Source of the DNA: Candidatus Accumulibacter regalis
GTDB lineage: Bacteria > Pseudomonadota > Gammaproteobacteria > Burkholderiales > Rhodocyclaceae
Direction of reading: 5' to 3'
DNA length: 53,904 nt
NCBI GenBank assembly: GCA_000585075.1
Contig: JEMY01000003.1
Span: 201,415 to 255,318, forward strand
Part shown: positions 45,843 to 53,904 of the stretch, one piece after another
How the letters are laid out: the number at the start of each line of letters is the position of its first letter
Numbering within the stretch: the first letter of the stretch is position 1
The notes under the pieces: model-generated
Database searches by the model: none
Told to the model about the DNA's origin: nothing
The model's input: only the letters and a program-made list of their open reading frames with translations
Made by a program: the position numbers and the translations under genes

Positions 45843-47228
45843 TCAGGCGGTCCTGCGGTTGGCAGCGCGATTGCTCTTGATTCGGCGCTTCTCGAAATAC
45901 TTCACGCCGACATACATGCAGCTGCCGACGAAGATCATGGCGACCAGAAAGGCCGCGTAGGCGGCCGGCCAGGGAATGCCCTCGGTCATCATCGAGAACT
46001 CGGACATTCCCCCCATGCCGGCGAGGACGTTGATCGGCATGAAGATCACGCTGAGCACCGTCAGTCGCTTGATGTCCTTGTTCTGGTTGATGTTGATCGC
46101 GCTGTCCGTGGCGTCCATCAGGAAGTTGATCTTGTTGAACAGGAAAGCGGTGTGGCCGTCGAGTGATTCGATGTCGCGCAGGATTTCGCGTCCGTCGGCG
46201 AGTTGCTCCTCGGACAGGAAGCGGCCACGCAGCAGGAACGACAGCGCCCGCCGCGTATCCAGCACGTTCCGTCGCGTGCGCCCGTTGAGGTCCTCGGCTT
46301 CGGAAACGGCGGCCAGGATCTGGGTCGCTTCCTGGTCGGTGATATGCGAGCGCAGGACCTGCCTGCCGACCCGCTCCAGCTCGGCGTACACATCCTCCAG
46401 CGCGTTCGCCGAGTACTCCACGTCGGCCGCGTAGAGGTCGAGCAGGACGTCCTTGCCGTCGGTCACGTAGCCGGGCCGGGTGCGCGCACGCGCGCGCTGC
46501 AGGCGGAACACCGGCAGTTCCTCGGTGCGTATCGTGAACAGGATGTCGTTCTTGAGGATCAGGGCCACCGGGACGTTGCGCGACTCTTCCTTGGTGTCGA
46601 GCAGGAAGTCCGAATGCAGGTGCGTATGCCCTTCTTCGTCGACGTAGAAGCGGGCGCTGGCTTCGAGGTCGGTCAGGCTGCCGGGATCGGGCAGGTCGAC
46701 GTCGAAGCGGCGGCCAATCCAGCCGCGGATCTTCTTCGTCGGCGCGATCAGGTCAACCCAGATCGGGTTCAGGCCCTGCAGTTCCTCGGGGCGGGTGATG
46801 GCGATCTGGCGCAGGTGGCCGTCGACCAGTTCGAAAGCGGTGACTACCGTCTTCTCGTTGCGGTAGTGGCTGTCGTCGATCAGCTCTTCGAGGACGTCGT
46901 CGGAAAGTATGGCCAGGATCGGATCGGCGCCTTCCTTGACTTCTTCCCAGACGATCAGGCGCTCATTCGCTTCCAGCGACTCAAGAATATAGGCCACCTC
47001 CTTTGCCGGCATCAGCTTGAGCTTCTGGCGCAATTCGCGGCGATACTGTTGCTGAATCTCGGCGCTGGCGTCGTCGAGCGCTGGCGTGTCCTGCTCGCGC
47101 AACAACGGTTCGACGAGTTCCTCGACGCGTTTTTGCAGCGAGAGGAGCGAGCGCACCTCGCTGAGATGCACGTCGGCGATGCCTTTTTCCAGCGCATCGG
47201 GCGCCAGCCGCTTGTTTTCGTCGCTCAA
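45843..47228 (-). CDS. corA: CorA-type divalent cation channel with MgtE-N-like N-terminal segment
   Basis: A 461-residue inner-membrane Mg/Co-type channel. The C-terminal CorA part has the long stalk helices and two membrane segments, TVLSVIFMPINVLAGMGGMS and YAAFLVAMIFVGSCMYVGVK, followed by a basic tail. The selectivity loop reads GMGGMSEFS instead of the canonical G-M-N, so ion preference may differ; zinc or other metals are possible. The first 130 residues include LRQKLKLMPAKEVAYILESL and NERLIVWEEV, which resemble the cytosolic N domain of MgtE magnesium channels; this makes the protein about 140 residues longer than plain CorA. It is divergent from kup. Confidence 0.85.
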   Translation of the reverse strand: MSDENKRLAPDALEKGIADVHLSEVRSLLSLQKRVEELVEPLLREQDTPALDDASAEIQQQYRRELRQKLKLMPAKEVAYILESLEANERLIVWEEVKEGADPILAILSDDVLEELIDDSHYRNEKTVVTAFELVDGHLRQIAITRPEELQGLNPIWVDLIAPTKKIRGWIGRRFDVDLPDPGSLTDLEASARFYVDEEGHTHLHSDFLLDTKEESRNVPVALILKNDILFTIRTEELPVFRLQRARARTRPGYVTDGKDVLLDLYAADVEYSANALEDVYAELERVGRQVLRSHITDQEATQILAAVSEAEDLNGRTRRNVLDTRRALSFLLRGRFLSEEQLADGREILRDIESLDGHTAFLFNKINFLMDATDSAININQNKDIKRLTVLSVIFMPINVLAGMGGMSEFSMMTEGIPWPAAYAAFLVAMIFVGSCMYVGVKYFEKRRIKSNRAANRRTA

Positions 47229-47396
47229 AGTCTCACCTCGCCGATGTGAATGCCGTACTACAAAGCGCGCGAGTGTAGCACTGCCGGGCGGACAGGATGC
47301 ACCCTCTCCGAAGCTTTTTTCCTCAATCGAAACAGGATGAAATCGCGCCAGCGCCAGCGCCTCCGTCGCTTCTGAGAAAGGGCCTTTTTTGCTCCT

Positions 47397-47425
47397 TGTT
47401 GTCGCCTTGAATTGGCCCTAGAATC
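47397..47425 (+). promoter_or_regulatory. Candidate kup promoter in the corA-kup spacer
   Basis: TTGTTG (47397-47402) and TAGAAT (47420-47425) are 17 bases apart. Transcription from here would give a leader of about 148 bases before kup, with small hairpins such as CCTGCAGG but no riboswitch I recognise. The other half of this 351-base gap (47229-47396) holds no gene; on the minus strand TACACT near 47270-47280 is a possible corA -10 box. Confidence 0.45.
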
Positions 47426-47579
47426 GCGCCTTCGTCGCCTCCCTGCAGGGGGCGAAGAGAACTTCTGGGGGTGACTTCCCAACGCTGAGCCGTGACAGGC
47501 TGCATCTGCCTGCCCGACCCGCCGCCAGGGCGAGGAAGAACCGGGCAATCGCATCGCGAGCAGAATTCACGGAGGGGCA

Positions 47580-49481
47580 ATGAGCACCGAGAACGCAGAA
47601 CAGGGCGCGAGTCCGCGTTTGGCAGCGACCGCGTTGGCGGCGATGGGCGTCGTCTTTGGCGACATCGGCACCAGCCCGCTGTACACCATGAAGGAGGTCT
47701 TCGGCGGTCACCATCCGCTGCCGATCGACACCGACACCGTCCTGGGAATTCTGTCGCTGGTTTTCTGGGCGCTGACGATCACCGTCTCCCTCAAGTACGT
47801 GCTGTTCATCATGCGCGCCGACAACAAGGGCGAGGGTGGCATCATGGCCCTGACCGCCCTCGCCCTGCGTACCGCCAATGCCTCGCCACGCCTGTTGTGG
47901 GCCTTGTCGGCGCTGGGAATTTTCGGCGCCGCGCTTTTTTACGGCGACGCCGTGATCACTCCGGCGATGTCGGTGCTCTCGGCCGTCGAGGGGCTTGAAG
48001 TCGTGACGCCGCTGCTCAAGCCCTACGTGCTGCCCGTCACCGTCGGCATTCTGGTGGTGCTGTTTGCCTTTCAGCGGCACGGAACGGCTGCCGTTGCCGC
48101 CTTGTTCGGCCCGCTGATGATGTTCTGGTTCGCCACGCTTGGCGCGCTCGGCTTGTGGAACGTGATCGAGCATCCGTACGTTCTCGTGGCCATCAATCCC
48201 TGGTACGCGCTGGTTTTCATCTTCGACCACCAGGGAATGGCCTTCCTGGCGCTGGGATCGGTGGTGCTGGCGATCACCGGCGGCGAAGCACTCTACGCCG
48301 ATATGGGTCACTTTGGTCGCCGCTCGATCAAGTGGGCATGGTTCGCCTGCGTCTTTCCGCTGCTCTACCTCAACTACCTCGGCCAGGGGGCCTTGTTGCT
48401 CGCCGATCCAACGGCGATCAGCAGCCCGTTTTTCCGGCTGGTGCCGCATCCGGTCCTGCTCATCCCCCTCGTCGTCCTGGCCACCCTGGCCACGGTGATC
48501 GCTTCGCAGGCGGTGATCTCCGGCGCCTTCTCGCTCACCAGCCAGGCCATGCAACTGGGCTATTGTCCGCGCATCCAGATCAAGTTCACGTCGCTGCACG
48601 AAAAAGGCCAGATCTACGTTCCGAACATCAACTGGCTGCTGTTGTTGGCGGTGATTGCCGTCGTGCTCGGTTTTCGCTCGTCGTCGAACCTGGCCGCGGC
48701 CTACGGTATCGCCGTTACCCTGACCATGATGATCGATACCATCCTCGCCTTTGTCGTGGTGCACGCGCTGTGGAACTGGAGCTGGCCGCGTGCGATCCTC
48801 TTCCTGGTGTTTTTCGTCGTCGTCGATTTTGCCTTCTTCTCGGCCAACGTGATCAAGATCCTCGATGGTGGCTGGTTTCCGCTTGTGCTTGGGCTGGCGG
48901 TCTTTCTGCTCCTCTCCACCTGGAAGCTTGGTCGCCGCTTGCTCAGCGAGAGACTGCAGCAGGATTCGATGCCGCTCGACGCCTTCCTGGCCAGTATCGC
49001 CACCGGTGGGCCGCAGCGCGTCGACGGCACCAGCGTCTTTCTCACCGCCTCACCGGATGGTGTGCCGCGGGCCATGCTCCACAACCTGTACCACAACAAG
49101 GTCCTGCACCAGCGCGTCGTCCTCCTGCACGTGGACACCGAGGACGTGCCGCACATCCCCGACGACGAGCGCGTACGCGTCGAAGCGCTCAGCGGCGGCT
49201 TCCATCGCGTATATGTCCGCTATGGTTTCAGTGACGAATCCAACCTGCCGCGCGCCCTGGAGCTGTGCGCCGAACAGGGACTGCCCTTCGAGATGATGGA
49301 AACCTCGTTCTTCCTCGGTCGCGAGACGGTCGTCAGGCTCCCGCTTACCCAGCGTTCGCAGATGGCGCGCTGGCGGCAGGTCTTGTTTACGTGGATGTTC
49401 CGCAACGCCGAGAGCGTCACCGCCTATTTCAGGATCCCGCCCAACCGCGTCGTCGAGCTCGGCTCGCAGGTCGAGCTGTAG
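47580..49481 (+). CDS. kup: Low-affinity potassium transporter Kup
   Basis: A proton-coupled potassium importer of the KUP/HAK/KT family in the inner membrane. The 633 residues comprise about twelve membrane helices and a C-terminal cytosolic domain from about residue 460. Conserved strings are VVFGDIGTSPLYTMKEVFGG near 22, GEGGIMALTALAL near 88, FYGDAVITPAMSVLSAVEG near 119, and TGGEALYADMGHFG near 230. The tail contains FFLGRETVVR. Length is normal. ACGGAGGGGCA precedes the ATG. It is divergent from corA, grouping two cation transporters. Confidence 0.96.
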   Translation: MSTENAEQGASPRLAATALAAMGVVFGDIGTSPLYTMKEVFGGHHPLPIDTDTVLGILSLVFWALTITVSLKYVLFIMRADNKGEGGIMALTALALRTANASPRLLWALSALGIFGAALFYGDAVITPAMSVLSAVEGLEVVTPLLKPYVLPVTVGILVVLFAFQRHGTAAVAALFGPLMMFWFATLGALGLWNVIEHPYVLVAINPWYALVFIFDHQGMAFLALGSVVLAITGGEALYADMGHFGRRSIKWAWFACVFPLLYLNYLGQGALLLADPTAISSPFFRLVPHPVLLIPLVVLATLATVIASQAVISGAFSLTSQAMQLGYCPRIQIKFTSLHEKGQIYVPNINWLLLLAVIAVVLGFRSSSNLAAAYGIAVTLTMMIDTILAFVVVHALWNWSWPRAILFLVFFVVVDFAFFSANVIKILDGGWFPLVLGLAVFLLLSTWKLGRRLLSERLQQDSMPLDAFLASIATGGPQRVDGTSVFLTASPDGVPRAMLHNLYHNKVLHQRVVLLHVDTEDVPHIPDDERVRVEALSGGFHRVYVRYGFSDESNLPRALELCAEQGLPFEMMETSFFLGRETVVRLPLTQRSQMARWRQVLFTWMFRNAESVTAYFRIPPNRVVELGSQVEL

Positions 49482-49498
49482 GGTAGTGCGACATTCTT

Positions 49499-49594
49499 GA
49501 TGAGCTTTCAGCGCCTCTGACCGCCGCGTGACACCTGTGCGGTGGCCGGATTTTGCCCGCTCCATTCCCGCGCCCGCGTCGCCAGATCCGGGCA
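49499..49594 (+). repeat. Direct repeat copy A, left of element 1
   Basis: A stretch of about 96 bases just after kup that recurs at 49767-49862 with about three-quarters identity by eye. The best blocks are GGCCGGATTT (49544 and 49812) and CGTCGCCAGATCCGGGCA (49577 and 49845), all at an offset of 268. Together the two copies bracket the palindromic element. Confidence 0.75.
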
Positions 49595-49610
49595 ACCATC
49601 CCCCAGCCCC

Positions 49611-49739
49611 CGTCATTGCGAGGAGGCGCAGCCGACGCGGCAATCCAGTTCCATTCTCTGACGACGGGTGCGCCCCATCGGCCAGGCGAAAAACAAAACC
49701 TCTGGATTGCCGCGTCGGCTGCGCCTCCTCGCAATGACG
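49611..49739. repeat. 129-bp palindromic element, copy 1 (MITE/REP-like)
   Basis: Perfect 38-bp inverted repeats (49611-49648 and 49702-49739) begin CGTCATTGCGAGGAGG and enclose a 53-base centre. There is no coding capacity. As RNA or single strand it would fold into one long hairpin. A near-identical copy in the same orientation lies at 51472-51600. Similar dispersed palindromes starting GTCATTGCGAG are, from memory, common in several bacterial genomes; they may be mobilised by a transposase in trans. Confidence 0.9.
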
Positions 49740-49766
49740 TGCGGGCGGGTGTCGCGCCGCGTTTTC

Positions 49767-49862
49767 GATGCGACTCTCAAAGCCCCTGACAGCACGTGAA
49801 ACCCGTGCGCTGGCCGGATTTCGCCCGTTTCCTACGGCTGCCGGCGTCGCCAGATCCGGGCA
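49767..49862 (+). repeat. Direct repeat copy B, right of element 1
   Basis: Partner of the repeat at 49499-49594, in the same orientation, offset 268. After it, about 110 bases lead to the beta-helix gene start and hold no further gene; a promoter is not obvious. Confidence 0.75.
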
Positions 49863-49971
49863 GACGTTCCACCAGCGCCCGTCGCTTCGCCCGCGGTGAT
49901 TGCACGGCTGCCCGCCGATCGGCGAGAATCGGGACGGCACTGTCACCGGGCAACCGAACGGGGAGAAAGAA

Positions 49972-51330
49972 ATGGCTTTCGCAAGACGCTGTCTGACAGC
50001 GCTGGCACTGGGCGCGCTGGCGCTCACCACGCTCACCGCACTCACCGCACTCGCCGACCCGCGGCCATTCGAATCGACCGATCTGGGCCGCATCCGGCGC
50101 AATGATCAAGGCCAGCTGGAAGTGGTCAAGACGCCGCCGGACGGCGCATCAGGCGCGTCATCCGGGCCGGCCGACGCTGCCGCTAGCCAGCCGGCGGCGC
50201 CGGCTCAGCTCGGCGGGAAGAAAGCGCCGGCGGCTGCAGCGGGTGGCCGGACCATCGTCGTCGGTCCACAGGAGCCGGTGCGCAGCATCCCGGAAGCGGC
50301 GCGCATGGCGCGCGACGGTGACACCATCGAGATTCGCTCCGGCGACTACCGGCAGCAGGCTGTCGTGTGGACGCAGGCGCGGCTGACCATACGGGGGATC
50401 GGCAAGCGGCCGCGGCTGATCGCCGACGGCGACCACGCCGAGGGCAAGGCCCTGTGGGTGGTGCGCAACGCCAACATGCTGATCGAGAACGTCGAATTCA
50501 GGGGGGCTCGCGTCCCCGACGGTAACGGCGCCGGCATCCGCTTCGAAAAAGGCCATCTGAAAGTCGTTCGCTGCGCGTTTTTCGACAACGAGATGGGCAT
50601 CCTGACCAGCAATTTCGCCGACGCCGAACTCGAAGTCGAGGACAGCGAGTTCGGTGAGGCGCCGAAGCACGCCGGCGCGCTGCATCACCTGCTTTACGCG
50701 GGCCAGATCGCGCGGCTGAGCGTCAGGGGGAGTCGCTTCCAGCAGGGTTTTCGCGGTCACCTGATCAAGTCGCGGGCGCGCGAAAGTTCCATCCTCTACA
50801 ACCTGCTGGTCGACGGTCCCGACGGCCGGGCCTCGTACGAGCTCGAGTTTCCGAACGGCGGCCTGGCGTGGGTGATCGGCAACATCATCGGGCAAAGCGA
50901 CAACACCGACAACCGGGAGCTGGTTTCCTACGGCGCCGAAGGTCCGCACTGGCCCGACAACGCGCTCTACCTGGCCCACAACACGCTCGTAGATCCCCTG
51001 CTCGTTGGCCGCTTCCTGCACGTCTGGAGCGACAAGATGCCGCCCGGCACCGAAGTCTGGGCGGTCAACAACCTGCTCGTTGGGCATGCGGTTTTCGCGC
51101 CACTGGGGCCCGGTCGCCATGACGGCAACCTGGTCGTCGATCGCTCGCTGCTGGTCGATGGCGCCGGGCTGGCGTTCAGGCTGCCCAACAACTCGCCCCT
51201 GCGCGGCACGGCGACACCGCCCGGCTTTGCGCGTCAGCAGAGCCTGGCCCCCAGCGCCGAATTCAAACTACCCGCCGGAACCCGCCCGCTGCCCGCCGGA
51301 ATCCCCCTGACCGCGGGCGCACTGCAGTAG
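49972..51330 (+). CDS. Secreted right-handed beta-helix protein of unknown function
   Basis: A 452-residue exported protein. The signal peptide (ALALGALALTTLTALTALA) is cut near residue 27. A Pro/Ala/Ser-rich linker follows to about 92, then a parallel beta-helix of the pectate-lyase type: TIVVGPQEPVRSIPEAARMA, DGDTIEIRSGDYRQQAVVWT, and successive coils such as NMLIENVEFRGARVPDGNGA and LKVVRCAFFDNEMGILTSNF. The helix ends near 410 and a Pro-rich tail follows. No catalytic Lys/Arg/Asp set of known lyases is evident. Such proteins bind or process polysaccharides or act as surface proteins. The ATG at 49972 is set by GGGAGAAAG and the signal peptide. It stands alone between two copies of a palindromic element. 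Confidence 0.85.
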   Translation: MAFARRCLTALALGALALTTLTALTALADPRPFESTDLGRIRRNDQGQLEVVKTPPDGASGASSGPADAAASQPAAPAQLGGKKAPAAAAGGRTIVVGPQEPVRSIPEAARMARDGDTIEIRSGDYRQQAVVWTQARLTIRGIGKRPRLIADGDHAEGKALWVVRNANMLIENVEFRGARVPDGNGAGIRFEKGHLKVVRCAFFDNEMGILTSNFADAELEVEDSEFGEAPKHAGALHHLLYAGQIARLSVRGSRFQQGFRGHLIKSRARESSILYNLLVDGPDGRASYELEFPNGGLAWVIGNIIGQSDNTDNRELVSYGAEGPHWPDNALYLAHNTLVDPLLVGRFLHVWSDKMPPGTEVWAVNNLLVGHAVFAPLGPGRHDGNLVVDRSLLVDGAGLAFRLPNNSPLRGTATPPGFARQQSLAPSAEFKLPAGTRPLPAGIPLTAGALQ

Positions 51331-51471
51331 ATTTCCGTCGTCAGGCCCTGTGCTCGCCAGTGTGGTCTTGCATTCCTGACGAGTATTTCGGCAACTACTG
51401 AAAGTGGCGCGAAATCCCTGTGGTGCCTGTGTGACTGCACCTCGGTCGGCGCACACCGTTGCCCCCGCCCC

Positions 51472-51600
51472 CGTCATTGCGAGGAGGCGCAGCCGACGCG
51501 GCAATCCAGTTCCATTCTCTGACCAATGGTTCGTCGCATCAGCCAGGCGAAAAACAAGACCTCTGGATTGCCGCGTCGGCTACGCCTCCTCGCAATGACG
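51472..51600. repeat. 129-bp palindromic element, copy 2 (MITE/REP-like)
   Basis: Same size and orientation as copy 1: arms at 51472-51509 and 51563-51600, with one mismatch between them, and a 53-base centre. By eye about nine of 129 bases differ from copy 1, eight of them in the centre. The arms are thus more conserved than the centre. The 141 bases between the beta-helix gene and this copy hold no gene. Confidence 0.9.
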
Positions 51601-51617
51601 GGCAGGCGGGCGTGGCG

Positions 51618-51673
51618 CCGCAGTCCGCAGTCCGCAGTCCGCATTGCGCATTCGCATTACGCATTGCGCATTC
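51618..51673 (+). repeat. Short imperfect tandem repeat
   Basis: Three to four CGCAGTC units are followed by about five CGCATT-type units, roughly 56 bases in all. It lies between element copy 2 and the yebC stop codon and is not coding. Confidence 0.75.
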
Positions 51674-51709
51674 CCGACGCGACTTTCAGTCAGCCGGGCT
51701 GCTCGCTCT

Positions 51710-52438
51710 TCAGTTTTCGTCCATGACGACGTTGGTATAGACGTCCTGGACGTCGTCGAGCGCGTCGAGGGCGTCGATCAGCTTCTGCATGCGCTGCGCT
51801 TCGTCGCCGGTGAGCGGCGTCTCGTTCTCGGCCTTCATCGTCACGCCACCGTACTCGGCTACGAAGCCGGCGGCTTCGAGCGCGTCCTTGACCGAAAAAT
51901 AGTCGCCCGGCGCGGTGATCACTTCGACCGATCCGTCGTCGTTGTTGAGCACGTCTTCGGCGCCGGCTTCGATCGCCGCGTCCATCAGCGCCGTTTCGTC
52001 GGTACCGGGGGCGAACAGCAACTGCCCGCAGTGGGTGAACTGAAAAGCGACGCAGCCATCGGTGCCGAGATTGCCGCCGTACTTGTTGAAGGCGTGTCGC
52101 ACGTCGGCGACGGTGCGCGTGCGGTTGTCGGTCAGGCAATCGACGATGACCGCCGCGCCGCTGATGCCGTAGCCTTCGTAGCGAATCTCGACGTAATCGA
52201 CGCCTTCGAGTTCGCCGGTGCCTTTCTTGATCGCGTTGTCGATCTTGTCCTTGGGCATGTTCACGCCCTTGGCCTTGTCGATGGCCACGCGCAGGCGCGG
52301 GTTGAAGGCCGCGTCGCCGCCGCCCATCTTGGCCGAAACGGTGATTTCCTTGGCAAGCTTGGAGAATGAAGCGCTGCGTTTTTCATCCTGGCGACCCTTG
52401 CGGTGCTGGATGTTTGCCCATTTGGAATGTCCTGCCAT
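51710..52438 (-). CDS. yebC: YebC/PmpR-family transcriptional regulator or translation factor
   Basis: A 242-residue DUF28 protein. It starts [20 protein letters not shown], an almost invariant family N-terminus, and contains [39 protein letters not shown] and [14 protein letters not shown]. YebC proteins were described as transcription regulators, and more recently as helping ribosomes through proline-rich stretches. The ATG at 52438 fits the conserved start, with GAGGTGAGC upstream. In many Betaproteobacteria yebC lies by ruvC; here it is divergent from a HerA-like gene. Confidence 0.96.
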   Translation of the reverse strand: MAGHSKWANIQHRKGRQDEKRSASFSKLAKEITVSAKMGGGDAAFNPRLRVAIDKAKGVNMPKDKIDNAIKKGTGELEGVDYVEIRYEGYGISGAAVIVDCLTDNRTRTVADVRHAFNKYGGNLGTDGCVAFQFTHCGQLLFAPGTDETALMDAAIEAGAEDVLNNDDGSVEVITAPGDYFSVKDALEAAGFVAEYGGVTMKAENETPLTGDEAQRMQKLIDALDALDDVQDVYTNVVMDEN

Positions 52439-52578
52439 GCTCACCTCTACTGATCGCGATCTTGCTGCAGGCGTTGCCGGGGCAACAAACCTGGCCGCAA
52501 ATGGTTGATAATCAAGGTCGGCATTCTAGCACCTCGCGAATTCTCATCCCTCCCAGTCCCTACTTTCCGGAGTCGCCC

Positions 52579-53904
52579 ATGAGCAAACCCCTCGCCATCG
52601 CCAAGCACGAAGACACCGAACTGGCCCTGTTGCCGGCGCTTGCCAACCGGCACGGCCTGATTACCGGCGCCACCGGTACCGGAAAAACGGTGACCCTGCA
52701 GGTTCTCGCCGAGCGTTTCTCGGAGATCGGCGTGCCGGTGTTCATGGCCGACGTGAAAGGGGATCTCTCGGGTCTGGCGGCAGAGGGCAGCGTGTCGACA
52801 AAGATGCAGGCGCGCCTTGACGCGCTGGGCATCAAGGAGCACACGCCGAGCAAATGCCCGGTCGCTTTCTGGGACGTCTTCGGCGAGCAGGGCCACCCCG
52901 TGCGGGCGACGATTTCGGACATGGGGCCGGTCCTGCTGGCGCGTCTGCTGAATCTCAACGACACCCAGACCGGCGTCCTGCAAATGGTATTCAGGATTGC
53001 CGACGACAACGGCCTGCTGCTCCTCGACCTCAAGGATCTGCGGGCGATGCTGCAGCACGTCGGCGAGAACGCCAAGACCTTCAGCAGCGAGTACGGCAAT
53101 GTCTCGGCGGCGTCGATCGGCGCCATCCAGCGCGGCCTGCTGAACCTTGGCGACCAGGGCGGCGACGTCTTCTTCGGCGAACCGATGCTCGACATCGCCG
53201 ACCTGATGCAGACCGACAACGGTAGGGGAGTGGTCAATATCCTCGCCGCCGACAAGCTGATGACTTCGCCGCGGCTGTACTCGACTTTCCTGCTCTGGTT
53301 GCTGGCCGAGCTTTTCGAACAGTTGCCCGAGGTCGGCGACGTCGAGAAACCGAAGCTGGTCTTCTTCTTCGACGAGGCGCATCTGCTGTTCAGCGAAGCG
53401 CCGGCGGCCTTGCTGGAAAAGATCGAACAGGTGGTGCGGCTGATTCGCTCGAAAGGCGTCGGCGTCTATTTCGTCACCCAGAATCCGCTCGACATCCCCG
53501 ACAGCGTGCTTGGCCAGCTCGGCAACCGCGTCCAGCACGCGCTGCGCGCATTCACGCCGCGCGACCAGAAAGCCGTCCGCGCGGCAGCGCAGACGCTGCG
53601 CGCCAATCCGCGTTTCGACGCCGAGACGGCGATCACCGAACTCGGCGTCGGCGAAGCGCTGGTTTCCTTTCTCGACGAAAAAGGGCGGCCGAACGTCGTC
53701 GAGCGCGCCTTCGTCCTGCCACCCGCCTCGCGCATGGGGCCGCAGACCGCCGACGAGCGGCAGGCGGTGATCAAGGCGTCGACGATCTACGGGCACTACG
53801 AGGCGGTGGTCGATCGCGAGTCGGCCTACGAGATGCTGCGGGCTCAGGCCGCCGCTCCCGCAGACGCTGCTGGCGCGCCGCAGCCGGCGGCCAGCGAGCC
53901 GCAG
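52579..53904 (+). CDS. HerA-like ATPase, DUF853/YjgR family (3' end cut by window)
   Basis: The first 442 codons of a gene that runs past the window end. Walker A is [20 protein letters not shown] near residue 28-47, Walker B is [16 protein letters not shown] near 260, and [20 protein letters not shown] near 294 is the typical sensor region of the family. These FtsK/HerA-type P-loop proteins form hexamers; the function of YjgR is not known. The last residues are Ala/Pro-rich, normal for the linker before the C-terminal part. CGGAG precedes the ATG by six bases. It is divergent from yebC with a 140-base spacer. Confidence 0.92.
   Translation, partial: MSKPLAIAKHEDTELALLPALANRHGLITGATGTGKTVTLQVLAERFSEIGVPVFMADVKGDLSGLAAEGSVSTKMQARLDALGIKEHTPSKCPVAFWDVFGEQGHPVRATISDMGPVLLARLLNLNDTQTGVLQMVFRIADDNGLLLLDLKDLRAMLQHVGENAKTFSSEYGNVSAASIGAIQRGLLNLGDQGGDVFFGEPMLDIADLMQTDNGRGVVNILAADKLMTSPRLYSTFLLWLLAELFEQLPEVGDVEKPKLVFFFDEAHLLFSEAPAALLEKIEQVVRLIRSKGVGVYFVTQNPLDIPDSVLGQLGNRVQHALRAFTPRDQKAVRAAAQTLRANPRFDAETAITELGVGEALVSFLDEKGRPNVVERAFVLPPASRMGPQTADERQAVIKASTIYGHYEAVVDRESAYEMLRAQAAAPADAAGAPQPAASEPQ

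Noticed and set aside
47418-48764. 448-codon minus-strand frame opposite kup
   Set aside because: Shadow of kup; the product is His/Gln/Asp-rich low-complexity sequence.
49611-51600. CRISPR array from the repeated elements
   Set aside because: Only two copies, 1.9 kb apart, each a long palindrome, with a gene between them; no spacer pattern and no cas genes.

Overview
The window is high-GC chromosomal DNA with tightly packed, mostly housekeeping genes and many 1-35 base overlaps. Several gene neighbourhoods are typical of Betaproteobacteria: rubredoxin-pilG-pilH-pilI-pilJ-chpA divergent from thiD-thiE-hemL, algH-ruvX-pyrR-pyrB-pyrX, yggS-proC-yggT-yggU next to pilT-pilU, and livK-livHMGF. 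With a PPK2-type polyphosphate kinase, PEP carboxylase and malonyl-CoA decarboxylase, this suggests a member of the Rhodocyclales, possibly a polyphosphate accumulator of the Accumulibacter type. That placement is inference; there is no rRNA or tRNA gene here to anchor it.

Layout. 0.3-4.1 kb (minus): a serine/threonine dehydratase-like PLP enzyme and PEP carboxylase. 4.3-4.8 kb: a secreted Cache-domain protein, separated by a strong bidirectional terminator from the convergent PPK2 gene. 6.8-9.5 kb (minus): lgt, malonyl-CoA decarboxylase and a VOC-family protein, ending in an intrinsic terminator. 9.6-12 kb (plus): ilvD and a small c-type cytochrome. 12.2-17.1 kb (plus): a complete branched-chain amino acid type ABC importer. 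17.2-18.3 kb (minus): a degenerate EAL-HDOD protein. 18.5-20.0 kb (plus): an unrecognised 525-residue protein that I suspect is mobile. 20.0-23.7 kb: a ferredoxin-type reductase (minus), then an SDR protein, a HemJ-like protein and an RNA methyltransferase. 23.8-26 kb: the twitching ATPases PilU and PilT. 26-28.4 kb: yggS-proC-yggT-yggU. 28.4-32.1 kb: the pyrimidine operon headed by algH and ruvX. 32.2-33.6 kb: photolyase. 33.6-42.9 kb: the Pil-Chp chemosensory operon. 43-45.8 kb: thiD-thiE-hemL. 45.8-49.5 kb: a CorA-type Mg channel and the divergent Kup potassium transporter. 49.5-51.7 kb: a repeat-rich accessory pocket holding one secreted beta-helix protein. 51.7-53.9 kb: a YebC-family regulator and the start of a HerA-like ATPase that runs off the window.

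Functional links. The Pil-Chp system (PilG, PilH, PilI, PilJ, ChpA) controls the type IV pilus retraction motors PilT and PilU encoded 8 kb away. PEP carboxylase, malonyl-CoA decarboxylase and PPK2 belong to central carbon and polyphosphate metabolism. HemJ and HemL both serve haem synthesis.

The most unusual parts are (i) the orphan gene at 18458-20035, whose end overlaps its neighbour, and (ii) two near-identical 129-bp elements with 38-bp inverted repeats in direct orientation on either side of the beta-helix gene. I did not find a defence system, CRISPR array, prophage or biosynthetic cluster.
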